Below, piece after piece: positions 36,316 to 47,069 of a stretch of 64,000 nucleotides of DNA. The stretch comes from Trichomonas vaginalis G3 (Eukaryota > Parabasalia > Trichomonadida > Trichomonadidae). The stretch lies in assembly GCF_026262505.1 (NCBI RefSeq), contig NC_067206.1:10807507-10871506 (forward strand), read 5' to 3'. A program made the translations under genes and the position numbers. The notes below the pieces were generated by a model, which was not told where the DNA came from, ran no database searches, and was given only the letters and a program-made list of their open reading frames with translations. How positions within the stretch are numbered: the first letter of the stretch is position 1; each line of letters starts with the position of its first letter.

Positions 36316-36358
36316 TTCAAATAAAATAAAAAATGTCACTTTTTTTAAAATAAATTTT

Positions 36359-37369
36359 TTATTTCATGCAATGTTTTATTTCTGTGCCGTCTTCAAGTAT
36401 GCCCCAATATTTCCTTTTCGATATTACATGAACTTCGGAAAATACCTTATCTAGCTTAAAACAGCCCATCTTTTCACCGACCATTCCCATTTCAATGAGT
36501 TTGTTGTATCCTTCTTCGTTCGTCATGAGTGCGTCAATGTTCTCATAGTAAACCTTCACTTTGGATTTGACTTCGGAGAAGAATTTGTTGTAGTTGTCAA
36601 GGACTGCTTTTGCGAACTGAGGGTAAGACCAATGTTCGACAATAGGTTTTAATGTGGTTACTAAGCCACTTTGACCTTGAGTGAATTCGTACTTCAAAAC
36701 AAAAGGAGAAAACCTTTCAACAAAGTTGTCGACCTTCTCATAATGTTTACTCTTCATCTCTTGAGGTTTCTTAATGGAATATCCCCATGTCGAATTCATA
36801 AGCAATTTGAGTGTCATTGCAAGTTTGGGGTTTGAAGCTTTCCTAATATCATACAGTTGTTGTATGACTTTTCCAACTGTATAGTTCCTTCCCGGGAACT
36901 CACCATCTTCGTTTGGAATTCCAGTCGGAATATATTGGACAAACCTCATGTATGCAGCGTTAAGGTCGACATAGTATATCTTTTCATCTGAGTCGAACTT
37001 GTCGCAACCAATTGGTCCAGTTTGTGGAAATTCAAGTGAGTTTCTTATCTTCTGAGAAACTTCTCCTGTTATCTCATAAACATCGTCAAAGCAACCTGTT
37101 TCATATAAAACCTTCTGACCTAACTCAGATGCTCTCCAATACAATTTGACGTCAATTGGATGTCTCAATGGAAGTTTGTTTATAGCATCTTGAAGTTCTT
37201 TCAACCTCATTGGAAGTTCTTCTGGTTCAGGTTGGTATCCGAACATACCAACTCCTTGTGGAACTGTGTACTTCTTTTGTACTAGAACTTTGTCTGGAAC
37301 AACTTTTGGTCTTGCTAACAATGAAAAGTTTGTTTCATCTTTCCAGAAGTTGGGAACGTAGGGTATCAC
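36359..37369 (-). pseudogene. Outer element: divergent family B DNA polymerase, palm/thumb part
   Basis: Motif A block YYVDLNAAYMRF followed by IPTGIP, motif B block LKLLMNSTWGYSIKKP, motif C block VYYENIDALM, in the right order and spacing for PolB. It is very different from the inner polymerases. No exonuclease motifs are seen. Sequence beyond 37369 looks host-like, so this is where the element ends. Confidence 0.65.
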
Positions 37370-37371
37370 TG

Positions 37372-37569
37372 AAATTTTTCGACGGCGATCTTTATTGGGA
37401 TTATTTCAAGTTTAATTGCAAATGTTTGCTAATACAATATCTCAGAACTCAATGTCCAGCATTGGAAGGACCTCAGAAAGCACAAGGACGTACATTTGAA
37501 ATTAAAGGCATTGGCTCGCTTAAGCTTGAGGATTTTCTATTTTTAAATAAATTTGTTAAACATAAATGA
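37372..37569 (+). pseudogene. Host-like gene end beside the outer element
   Basis: 65 residues in an open frame ending TGA at 37569: begins KFFDGDLYWDYFKF and ends with FLNKFVKHK. It abuts the outer element, so it may be the 3' end of a host gene cut by that insertion. No family recognised; it could be chance coding. Confidence 0.3.
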
Positions 37570-37682
37570 TGATGATCTCACATTTATTTGGAAATGTATT
37601 ATCAAGCAATTCATTCATGATGTAGACAAGTGGTGTGGTCTAATCACTCACAGAAGTCATCAAACACTCTCCACAAAATTTA

Positions 37683-37747
37683 ATGCAACATTTTCTATCA
37701 ATATTCGACCAATCATCAGAAAACATCGAAATTATCGGATTCATATT
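37683..37747 (+). pseudogene. Interrupted host gene, 5' part
   Basis: ATG at 37683 starts MQHFLSIFDQSSENIEII, and the frame is open to the insertion point of inner copy 2. The same frame continues after the target duplication on the other side (59408). TCAYW initiator candidates (TCACT, TCACA) lie about 30-40 bases upstream, rather far for a trichomonad promoter. Confidence 0.6.
37743..37747. repeat. Target site duplication ATATT, left of inner copy 2
   Basis: Five bases of host coding sequence directly before the AGTTAG terminus. The partner is at 59408-59412. Confidence 0.88.
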
Positions 37748-37953
37748 AGTTAGTATGGGTTAGTTGGGTATGGTGGCACTGCGCACCTACTTACCCATGA
37801 TATGTGAATTTGACACTTTACAAAACCGTTAACGTATATTTTACAACACAAACAACAACACCAACTTAACCTTAAATATTTACAAAACCGCCAAGCACTT
37901 CACCTCGCTAACGACTTCGCTAACGAACTCACTAATGAAAAAAATAAACGTTC

Positions 37954-38238
37954 TCATAAATTTTCTTCTATATCTTCATCGTCAATGTTAACTCTATTGT
38001 AGTCATACTTGAAGTCATAAAGTTTCTCAAGTTTTGAAATGCATAATCTTGTTAACTTACCTTCATCATCATAAGTTTTTATAAAACTACCATGACAATC
38101 TTTATACACAGTCAATGTATAATCTACTGGTCTAGGATGAAGTGTAAAGAACATGTTATACTCAGGAAGGAAGAATAAATGTTTAAATGTATGTTTGTTA
38201 TATTTTTCGATTTGTATGAGTTGCTTTTGTTCTGTCAT
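37954..38238 (-). CDS. Copy 2: terminal-repeat gene, left copy (94 residues)
   Basis: MTEQKQLIQIEKYNKHTFKHLFF... with HPRPVDYTLTVYKDCHGSFIKTY and an acidic end DDEDIEENL. The whole gene lies in the terminal inverted repeat and is therefore present twice. Inner copy 1 has no counterpart. No family recognised; basic/aromatic N-terminus, acidic C-terminus. Confidence 0.6.
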   Translation of the reverse strand: MTEQKQLIQIEKYNKHTFKHLFFLPEYNMFFTLHPRPVDYTLTVYKDCHGSFIKTYDDEGKLTRLCISKLEKLYDFKYDYNRVNIDDEDIEENL

Positions 38239-38337
38239 TTATATAAAAATAAAATAAAAATAAAATAAAAAATAAACTTAAAAATTAATGATATCACCAC
38301 CCTCACACGTATGAAAACATAGCACAAAAATAAATTT

Positions 38338-38384
38338 AGGTGAAGTGGTGAGATCTCACCTCTTTTTTCACCTGTTTTTTCACC
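38338..38384. repeat. AGATCT palindrome (GGTGA type), left terminal repeat of copy 2
   Basis: AGGTGAAGTGGTGAGATCTCACC with TTTTTTCACC arms. It occupies the position where copy 1 has the GGGTAG type. Confidence 0.8.
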
Positions 38385-38401
38385 CTGTTGAATTCATTGC
38401 T

Positions 38402-38638
38402 TTATAACTCTCTTCCTTTATCCAACTCTTCTAACTTCTTCTTAAGTTCAGCAATGTTGTCCTCATGAAGTTTAATCTTTCTCAAAATTCCTTCTCTATC
38501 TAATGGTTGCTTTATCTTTCTAAACTGAACTCTACCATCCTTCATAGTATGAATGTAAAAACCTTCTGGAATAGTTCCTGATTTAATGTATTCTACCAAA
38601 AACTTTTGTTTCATTGCTTCAGTGACTTTAGTCGTCAT
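38402..38638 (-). CDS. Copy 2: small YxxxxDG-motif protein
   Basis: 78 residues, almost identical to the protein at 22451-22687 (MTTKV for MTNKV, LDREG for LDKEG). The 3' end lies in the left terminal repeat. Looks whole. Confidence 0.55.
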   Translation of the reverse strand: MTTKVTEAMKQKFLVEYIKSGTIPEGFYIHTMKDGRVQFRKIKQPLDREGILRKIKLHEDNIAELKKKLEELDKGREL

Positions 38639-38685
38639 TTCAATCAAATAAAAATTTTAATATTAAATAAAAATAACGTTATTTT

Positions 38686-39129
38686 TCAGTAAGGAAACGC
38701 AGGAGTTTTACGATTTATTTGAGGAGTAGGTTCTGGTTTAAATGTTGGAGTCGGTTTAGGAGTTGACTTTTGAACAGGAGTTTGTACTTCCATAGGTTCA
38801 GGAGTCATTGAAGGCGTTCGTTTTGGCGAAGGTGTTGGAGTTTGTTTAACTTCAGCTACTTCAGTATTATTTACAACATTTGCTTTATTTCTTTTCAACA
38901 TCATAACTGCTCCTGCTGTAGCTAGCAAACCTAGTGGGAGACCATATCTTATATAAGGACTTGACCAAATGCTATTTTTGACAGGAGCTGGTGGAACACC
39001 TAACCTTGGTGAGACTGCTCTTTGCCATTGTGCAGCTCGTAAGAAATATTCAATAGGTGTTCCATAATCGTTTGGTAAAGTTTGTTTCATAGATGGTGAA
39101 GGTTCACGAGAGCTTGATGAAGAACTCAT
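38686..39129 (-). CDS. Copy 2: single-span membrane protein
   Basis: 147 residues. Identical to 21959-22402 except KRTPS for KPTPS in the tail, as read by eye. Looks whole. Confidence 0.6.
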   Translation of the reverse strand: MSSSSSSREPSPSMKQTLPNDYGTPIEYFLRAAQWQRAVSPRLGVPPAPVKNSIWSSPYIRYGLPLGLLATAGAVMMLKRNKANVVNNTEVAEVKQTPTPSPKRTPSMTPEPMEVQTPVQKSTPKPTPTFKPEPTPQINRKTPAFPY

Positions 39130-39158
39130 TTATAAGCTTTAAAATAAACGTTCATCCT

Positions 39159-40730
39159 TTATTCCTCACTGTCGTCCGTAGCTAAGTTATAGTCATCTAA
39201 TCTTATTATGGGGATGCCATTAGCACGCACCTGAATGGCAAAGCAACAATCCCTCATAAATCCAATAAGTGGCTTTGGTACATTTTCAGTTGCTAGTTCA
39301 ATAGGTCCTTTAACAGACAATTTGTATGTTATTGGAGCAGTAGATGTTTGACCTTGCTGGAAGCAAAAGTCCACTTCTGTTGGAAAACCACATAAGAAAT
39401 GTGTGTTGTCATAGCTATCCCATTTATGTTCCACACTACCATCATCCACCAATGACCTCATAACATCTTCATTAAATCCTATCATATCATTGTTTGTATT
39501 GCAGGCGTTCGCAACCATTTCATAAAATACAGGTCCATATGATTTTTCAGGTTCTGCAGGCATATTTCCATAAGCTCCCATGGAAAGCTGAAGATATTTA
39601 ACTTAGGGTTCTCAAAATTAACATAATAGTTGTCTTTCTTTCTAAATAGTGCCCAAATACTTTTAACATTAATAGGCGTATAAGCTGCTGTAAATGTTGC
39701 ACTTGAACTATCTGTATTCTTTGAGAATGAACCGTCCATAGGAATCCAATCCATAACTTTAACAGGAAAACATAAAGCCTCGTTTGTATAATGTTCTACA
39801 AGTTCTGTATAAATGTTAGGGTCTAAAGAGAATGACTTTGGATGAATGAAACATTCATTAAAATCCATCTTTGTTCGAAATAGTTGCTGGGTTACAGTTG
39901 TAATAGTAACTGTTCCACTAGCTTCTACTGCCTTCGTTATCATAGTGAATGGTTCATTCCATGGAACAAATTATTTGTCGGTGGATTTGAATCTGAAGCA
40001 AATGCAACTTTAAGAGTTGGATTGAAAGCAATGATATCATTTACAGATATAGATGTGCATTGTAAGGCGTCGCTACTGAACTTTACTTTAAGCTGAATGT
40101 TTCCTGCAAAAGCTGGAATAAATCGAATAGCTTCTAATGGAAGGAATCTTCTAACAGGAATTCTTAACGAAGCTTAAAATCAAATGATTTTCCTGCTGTA
40201 ATTGGACCACTAACAATTTGTCCTGTTCTGCATGTTCCCGAATGACTCCATACATCTTCATGTCGAGTCTTTGAGAAAACATCTACTTTCTTTATTTGTT
40301 CGGTAGTTTGTGAGTTTGAAGTTATATATGCTTCTTCTCTTGCGTTGTCTTGAGAATATACGATACGACCATTTGCAAGGATTTGATATCCAGCAACTGC
40401 ATAGAAAGCGTCATCGAAACCAATCCAAAATCCTGGTGGGTTTGTTTTATTGGAACCTGAACCAATTTCTTTATCTACAATAAATTGACCTTCCATTTTA
40501 TACGTAATGAATGTATTGTAAAGGTCCAACATATTTTCACCAGGAGGTGAGAGATTGAATGTTACCCATGTGTTATCTTTAGCAGTTCCAGGTTGTGATG
40601 GAATCTTTGCGTCAGAATATTTTCTATTAGTGTCACCAATTTGAACTGCATTGTCTATGATATCGAAATATGAGCGAATCTGATGAATATGCTCTGCTGG
40701 AGTAAATTCGTTTAGCTGTTCGTTCTGCAT
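39159..40730 (-). pseudogene. Copy 2: major capsid protein
   Basis: Same span and gene neighbours as 20356-21929 and nearly identical where comparable (MQNEQLNEFTPAEHI start). Broken, with more breaks than in copy 1. Confidence 0.75.
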
Positions 40731-40770
40731 GTATTTACTTCGATAAAAATATCTATTTACTTCATTATTC

Positions 40771-41189
40771 TCACTCTTCTTCTTGGCATTCGTGGTGAAG
40801 TTGTTTTCTTGACATTTTCAATGAACTGTACATTCTCTTTTGTCTCAACTTCTTTCACTGGGGTCAGGATTCTTTGACTCGGTTTGTTTTTCAATGAAAT
40901 TCACGAACTTTGCAATAAGCTCTTGGTTCGTTATTGAAAGTACATCTGGCTTCTTTTCTTCTGGTTCTATTGACTTTTCAGTTTGAACAGAAGGTTTTAT
41001 ATGGGCTTCGTGGACTTCACCCTTGCCATACACCTTAATGTTGTCGCTTTCTGCATTCGCTAATGGAACCTTTCTTTTTCTTACGTATATTTTACCATCT
41101 TTACTCTGACTTACGTAATAGAAAGGATGTTGTATTCCTCTTGCGTCATTTAATATAATAGACTCTCGCTCTGATTTTGACAAGCTCAT
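40771..41189 (-). pseudogene. Copy 2: small protein related to 19895-20314
   Basis: FYYVSQSKDGKIYVRKRK motif retained; in-frame degenerate hairpin read as GKGEVHEAH. Broken. Confidence 0.5.
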
Positions 41190-41234
41190 TTTACATCGGT
41201 TAAAGTTTTAATTTTGTTTTTTATCTGCAGTCAA

Positions 41235-41493
41235 ATGACTCAGACAAGCCCTACGGACAAGACCCAAGGGGTCATAGATGTTGAAGCATTGAAGAAAGAA
41301 ATTCGTGAGCAAATTTTATCCGAACTGAAGGAACAAAAACAAGAACAAAAGCCAGAGAGACCAAAGAGAAAACTTAGTGAAAAACAACTTGCTGCATTAG
41401 CTGCTGGAAGACAAAAGAACCCACGTACTGGCGAAGAAAGCTAGAGAAGAAGCTGAAGCAAAAGCTAAAGAAGCTGAAGCAAAGAAAGAGTAA
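41235..41493 (+). pseudogene. Copy 2: small basic coiled-coil protein
   Basis: Matches 19589-19849 (KRKLSEKQLAALAAGRQKN core). Broken. Confidence 0.5.
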
Positions 41494-41517
41494 ATGGTTT
41501 ATTTTTATCCGAATTAA

Positions 41518-42368
41518 ATGTATAGACAAATACCTTTATCTGTTGCGTTCAGTAGTGAAAACCCTGACGTCAAAATAAAGGGGAACAGAGTAACGTTTAA
41601 GTTTCCAACAGACTGGATTGTGAACATAAATGAAGAGAAGTACATTGGCATAACATCTATGTATATAACACGTGCTTTCAGAAAGGTTGACTTTATACTT
41701 CAAGTCGAGATAGAAAATGACGAACAGTCTTTAAGCGCCCAAAACATTCACATATACAAATACTTTAAAGACGATACAACATTGTTGAATGTATGATTTC
41801 ATTTAATGAAATGTTCGAGAAAAAGTTTAACATTGAAGTACAAACTTTACAGCCTTTACGTGAGTTTCTTGCACAACTGAAAGAAGAAGGTAGTCAGCCA
41901 CAACTTATAGACTTTCATTTGAATTTAATGAAAATGAAGATGGAACACATGACTGTCAGTTTGTTGTATTCTCACCATTCAATGAAGTCGCTAAAAAGAA
42001 AGAAAATCCATTACGTATAAGATTTCAAATCTCTGAACCAAGTGATGATTTCAAAATGTTTTCAATTATGATGCAATGCTTCCGAGGAAAAATGAATTTT
42101 CCGAAAGATTTCAGGCATTTGGGATAGAAAGCAAGCTATATTATATTCAAACTTAAGTAAGGGAGTTGAAAATGAGTTCATTGGTCATACAAGAACTTCA
42201 CCACTTCCTAACCCTAAATACTATAAATTAACTGGCTTCAATCGTGAGTTTTGGATAGACATGTTCTCCACTCATGACCATAACTGCCCAGTGTTCTTAC
42301 CTCCAGACCATAAGGACTGTCTCTACATTGAAGCACAACTCTTAAACTCTACCATCGCAGTATTGTAA
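41518..42368 (+). pseudogene. Copy 2: structural-type protein with FxxPxxW module
   Basis: Matches 18708-19564, same start MYRQIPLSVAF and FKFPTDW block. Broken in several places. Confidence 0.55.
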
Positions 42369-42378
42369 ATGACCACAT

Positions 42379-42389
42379 GGGCTTCGCCC
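42379..42389. repeat. Triloop hairpin between convergent genes
   Basis: GGGC-TTC-GCCC followed by TTGCCGC; orthologous to the site at 18687 in copy 1, so it predates the split of the two copies. Confidence 0.65.
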
Positions 42390-42447
42390 TTGCCGCTAGT
42401 TTTATTTTTATCACGAATGACCTCATTGCTGACAAAAATAAATGACC

Positions 42448-45400
42448 TCAGAACTTCAACTTACGAATAAAGCTTGTTTTAGTCGTTATTGAGAAGTTAA
42501 ACTTCTCTTCAAAGCAAGACATGACTTACATAAGTCAAATCCAATCTCTTGACCGTCATAAAGTGCTTTGTAAAGTTTCATTAAACTGAACTCAGAGTCT
42601 TTGTCATATGTTCCTTGCGGAACCATTAAACCTTTATCTTCATCATAGAAACACTGAACAGAGTCAGGAAACATTTCATTAGCGGTTAAAGCAATAACAT
42701 CTTGCTTCACGCCTTTCATTCTGCAGTGAAATGCAACTTCATTTAAATCATTCGTGAGTAAGTCTATGTAAGTCTTCTTTCCACAAAATATTGACTTGTA
42801 TGCTAAACTTTGTTTTCCAGGTGTGATTTCTGCAAAGTCGCTATGAAATTGACCAAGGTTTTTACCAATGAGAACTCTTCCATAACGTTTCTCAAACTCT
42901 TCAGCTAAACGAGGGATATCTTCATTGTAGAGATGCATACTGTCCGTATCGCTATAAAAGATGTCCATTCCTAAGTCCTCAGCAGTACAGAATACTTCAC
43001 ACATTATTCTCTTCGACATAGACAGAATGTTAACACCAAGTGGACAGAAGTTAAAGTGTCTGCAAATGCTTTTCGTTAGCTTGAAAATAGTTTTATCTGA
43101 ACCATCCAAACCTTCGAACTTCACTATATGGTTGTAGTTTCTGATGGCATATCTTATAGCATCTTTGTCATTTACTATGGTTATTTTTGACTCAATAGGA
43201 GATAGAATAGTTTTGCCATAAATACTGTTCAGAATGAGCTTTATATTTTCTTGCAAAGGATTTCCTTCTTTCTTATACTTTAACCTTAACTCAAACAACT
43301 TCTTTACTTCATCTCTTATTCTAATATCTCTGTTTCCATCGTAATAGTATCCTTGCAACACTTCACATTTGACACCTTGATATTTTATGAGGTCTTGTAA
43401 TGTTATATGGTCAACATACATTAAACAGCAAGTGTTTGAACTTCTGGGAACGTTAAGTTCTGGATTTAGTTCAGGGTCACAAACTATTAAAGGAAAGTGT
43501 CTATGTATTCCAATCTCTGTTATCTTAATGAGAACAAAGAAGCCAGACATAAACTTTTCACCAATGGGTTCCTTTTGGTCGTCATCGAATAAATGTCTCA
43601 TGAGATACTCTGTGCTTAACATTTCTTTCTTCATAACCTTTGGAATACCTTCTAAAGTATAAAGTCTTGCTATAGCTGATGGATATAATGAAACAGCGTC
43701 GAAGTCAGCAATGAGTTTCTTTTCGCTCTTTTGTTTAATGTTATCTGACAGCATACATCTTCCACCTTGAATACAGCGTGAAATAAATTCTCTTGGTTTA
43801 TTTGAGAGGTCATATAAATTTCCATTCGGGAAGTACACTCTGTTCTCAAACAATTTGTTAGCAATAGAACAAATACTAACGTAGTCATAAACGTTTAAAT
43901 CAAATTCTTTCAATATGTCATTGCGGAACTTAACAAAACCTTCTCTTAAAATTCTTACATCTTGTTTGCAATAAAATGCTATACTTTTCTAAGTCGAAGT
44001 GGTTTCATCTATTCTGCAACCTTTGATGGAATCTATGTTTTTCATGAATGTATCTGCATCCCGGATAAACTTACATGCTTCAGAAATGACACCAGTTCTG
44101 TTGTCATTTGCTAACAAAACACTGCTGTAGTAGTTGTATGGAAATACTTCTTTCGGTCCTGTTTGTAAGTTAAACATAGCAGGAAATAGTTTAAGCTTCT
44201 TATTTATAACACTGTAAGAGTCTTTTATAATAATTGCCCTTCCTTTATATAAGCCAGTTATTTGCATTGTTCGTGAACCTTTAATGATGGGAGTTCCTTT
44301 CACTTCTGTCATGTGTCTTAAGATGAAGTTTATATCATAACTGAGGTTATGGAAATATATTAAACTCTTGTCAGGAAGTCGTTCCAAAAATTCTGTTGCA
44401 CAGTTCTGACCCCAAATGCTTTCACTCACTGAACCATCTTCACTGTCGTAACATATGTTAAAAGCTTTATGAAAGCCATCGTACTGCACTCAAAGTCAGC
44501 AAAGAAAACGTGCTCAGGAATGAACTTGCACTTATTTTTATTTACTTCTTTTGACTCGGCTTTCTTCTTCAGTTGTACACAATACTTTGGAGCATATGTC
44601 AAATCTTTAAATGGTGCAAGGTTCTGTTTATATAAGTCAGTCGTATATGTGAAAAGTTCTCCATAAGAAATAGGTTCGAAATATTTGCACTCCCACAATG
44701 TTTTCATAACATCCCATAACGGTGTTGTTCTATCATAACGAACTACATATTTATCTTCTCTCTTTGTATAAATCTTCATTTGTTTCTCAATGTTCATTCC
44801 ACCACACTCCTTCAAGATTTCTATATAGTTGCGAATGAAATATGTTGTCATTGGTAATCTTTCATTTAGCATGTAGTGGTCTTCAACAAGAAGTAAGTCA
44901 ATAGTTCGAACAGTTTCACATTCTTTTGGTATGTATCTCTTTATTTCATTATGTCTTGAGTCATTGAAATAACCAATGGTAACATTAAATGCTATACCTG
45001 TTGCGTCAGAAATTTCTTGTACTTTACTTTGAGGAAAGTCTCTAACACGAATGACTTCTCTCATGTGGTCAATAGTCTCTCCATCTACTCCAGCCTGAAT
45101 GCAAGCATAAACGAAACAATTGTCTTCTGTCATAAGTGTTGCAGTTCTTTTGTTCAGTTCATTGAAGATTTGGTAGCGTTCAAGATTTATAGGTAATGTG
45201 CAAAGATACTTCCAGAACTGACCGCTTCTCTTCTTATAAAACTTCTTTTCACCATTATCTTTCCAAAAGCTTTCTATAAGTGCTGGGTTTCCTGTTTGCT
45301 TAAGAGCTTCCAAAATGGCTTTCTGGTCATTTGTCAGTGTGCTTTCATCTCTATATGGTCTCTTTTTTGGTTTGCCTTTCTTTACATCTGACATCGTTAA

Positions 45401-46217
45401 GCCTTCATATTCTGTTAAATCATACATCTTTATTTCAGTAAGATTCTTTATGTTTGTCAAGAAGAAGTCATAGTGCATTTCAACAATACCTGCAGCATTT
45501 GCTTCTATCTCTGATATAAAGTTCTCCTTCAAGAGCTGATGTAGTAATGTTCCAATATTATTGAGGTTTAACGTAGAACATTCATACTTTCCACCAAGTT
45601 TATAACATACCATCCATCTCTGTTGTGAGTTTATTTTAATTTTCTCTAAGAGTCTCATGAAAACCTTACCGAAATGTTTGTGTAAGTAGTCTCTGTTTGG
45701 TTCATCTAAAGCTTCGATGTTAAAGTCAATGAGTCTATTGCCTGACTTCACATTTCTCTTCCTATTCTCTTCATCTTTCTTTAACCATCTCTCACCTTCT
45801 TTTGGTTTGTCGTCAATGGAACGAATGACATCGTTAGCTTTGCGAACTTGTTCTATAGCGCTCTTAAACATCTCTCTTCTCTGTTGTTTCAGTGTGTCGT
45901 CTCTTCTTCTTGTTTCACCAACGTTTGCATTTGTTATGTCAAACATTTCTCTTCTTACTTCATGAGGTACTGAACGTCTATGATATAAGTCAATAGCAAC
46001 GTCATTTAAAGGAAATGCTCTTGCATGGACTTCGTCCTCGCCGCGTTGCGGCTTTATGAACTCATGAATTCTATCATAACTTATTGCACCATTATAGTCT
46101 TTAATGAAGTCAGCGAGTGCTTTTTTGTTTGTTGCGTAATGTTTTGCACTCTATGTTAGCTTCTGTAAGAAGTTGTTTTATTTCCGAGTGTTCTAACTTA
46201 GACAACTTCCGATACAT
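42448..46217 (-). pseudogene. Copy 2: protein-primed family B DNA polymerase
   Basis: Same motifs as copy 1 (DFECS, HNLSYDINFI, ADFDAVSLYPS, KLILNSIYGK, YSDTDS) and the same N-terminal DNCFVYACIQAG block. A stretch near 45.25-45.35 kb differs clearly from copy 1 (TNDQKAILEALKQTGN vs TERQKGLLNRLKQTGD), as do a few residues near 44.93 kb, suggesting patchy exchange with another relative. Broken. Confidence 0.82.
46027..46051. repeat. Twin triloop hairpin inside the polymerase region
   Basis: GGAC-TTC-GTCC (46027-46037) and CCGC-GTT-GCGG (46041-46051), orthologous to the site at 15018-15042. Confidence 0.72.
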
Positions 46218-46307
46218 CTTTAGTAGGAAATAAAAAAATATTTTTTGAAAAAATTAGATTAGATTTTTTTAAGTTATTTTTCAAAATAATTTAATATTTT
46301 TATTTTA

Positions 46308-46781
46308 ATGAAACACATGCAAGATTGCAAGTTCTTTTCATACAATGCTCTCGCTACTGCCATCAAGAATGAGTTCAATAATGCTTCAAATGTTAATGTT
46401 ATCTTTAACAAGAAGTTTGTGAAAGAATCTAAGTTTGGTCAGTATGTCAGACCATTAGCTATCGTCATTGACCGCAAACGTTATACTTCACAAGAGTTAG
46501 CAGTAGTTTTGAAACAAAAGAGTTTCTTCGTGAATGTCAAAGATACTCATTATACTGTTATAAAGAACTCTAATATTGACTTCTTCAGTATTGCTTTAAA
46601 TCTTTCCGAACAGAAAGAATATAAGAAGGGTGAAACAAATGTGAAATATTATCCTTCATCTCTGAAGACAATAACGAACAAAGATGTTATACAGAAATTC
46701 TTACCAAAGGTTGAAGAAGCTTCTATTGACATTGACGAAGGAAGTGAAATGGTTGAAGAAATAGACCCTGAAGCTATTTAA
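46308..46781 (+). CDS. Copy 2: hypothetical protein divergent from PolB
   Basis: 157 residues, nearly identical to 14287-14760 (GETNVKYYPSS for GEKSVKYYPSS). Looks whole and confirms the start chosen in copy 1. Confidence 0.55.
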   Translation: MKHMQDCKFFSYNALATAIKNEFNNASNVNVIFNKKFVKESKFGQYVRPLAIVIDRKRYTSQELAVVLKQKSFFVNVKDTHYTVIKNSNIDFFSIALNLSEQKEYKKGETNVKYYPSSLKTITNKDVIQKFLPKVEEASIDIDEGSEMVEEIDPEAI

Positions 46782-46799
46782 GCAAAAATATATTTTTGG

Positions 46800-47015
46800 T
46801 TAGTCTTCATATCGATATTTTACAACAATTCCCCAATGTATAAACTTTTCATACGCTTTTTCATAAGCTTTATATACCTTCAGAAATTTTGCATAATCTT
46901 TAGAAGCATTTAGATATTGTTTAAATGCTTTGTATGTCTTCAGAAATTTTGCATAATCTTTTACATGTTGTTCGTTCTCTTCTTCTGTCATGAGTTCCGA
47001 ATATTCTAAATTCAT
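46800..47015 (-). CDS. Copy 2 only: 71-residue protein with internal duplication
   Basis: MNLEYSELMTEEENEQHV, then two tandem units KDYAKFLKTYKAFKQY and KDYAKFLKVYKAYEKA. Copy 1 has only palindromic repeats at this place (14182-14286). The ATG is preceded by an ATAAAATTTTATCTCATATGA-like AT-rich leader. No family recognised. Confidence 0.5.
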   Translation of the reverse strand: MNLEYSELMTEEENEQHVKDYAKFLKTYKAFKQYLNASKDYAKFLKVYKAYEKAYEKFIHWGIVVKYRYED

Positions 47016-47069
47016 GTTCTTTCATATGAGATAAAATTTTATAAAAAAATAAAATTAGCTTAGATTTTT

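Larger units (their letters stand above)
1..37369. mobile_element. Outer Maverick/Polinton-like element (left end outside the window), fossil
   Basis: Virus-like element with a major capsid protein, penton-like protein, packaging ATPase, SF3 helicase, KilA-N genes and a family B polymerase segment. It is split by nested inner copy 1 at 1848/23122, so about 16 kb of its own DNA is visible. Its genes are only distantly related to those of the inner copies, except for the cassette at 31.9-34.2 kb. The right limit is set where polymerase coding gives way to host-like sequence near 37.37 kb; no terminal repeat was recognised there. It is broken, with a handful of breaks besides the nested insertion, and it is older than inner copy 1. 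No integrase is visible; one could lie left of the window. Confidence 0.7.
37748..38418. repeat. Left terminal inverted repeat of inner copy 2
   Basis: About 671 bp matching the reverse complement of 58748-59407. It contains a complete 94-residue gene, an AGATCT palindrome and CGCTAACGA/CACTAATGA-type repeats. It shares only short tip motifs with copy 1 (TATGGTGGCACTGC, TGACACTTTACAAAACC, TAACGTATATTTTAC). Confidence 0.88.

Noticed and set aside
37570-37682. Terminal repeat of the outer element
   Set aside because: No match to the AGTTAG termini or to any part of the window's left side was seen between 37370 and 37748.
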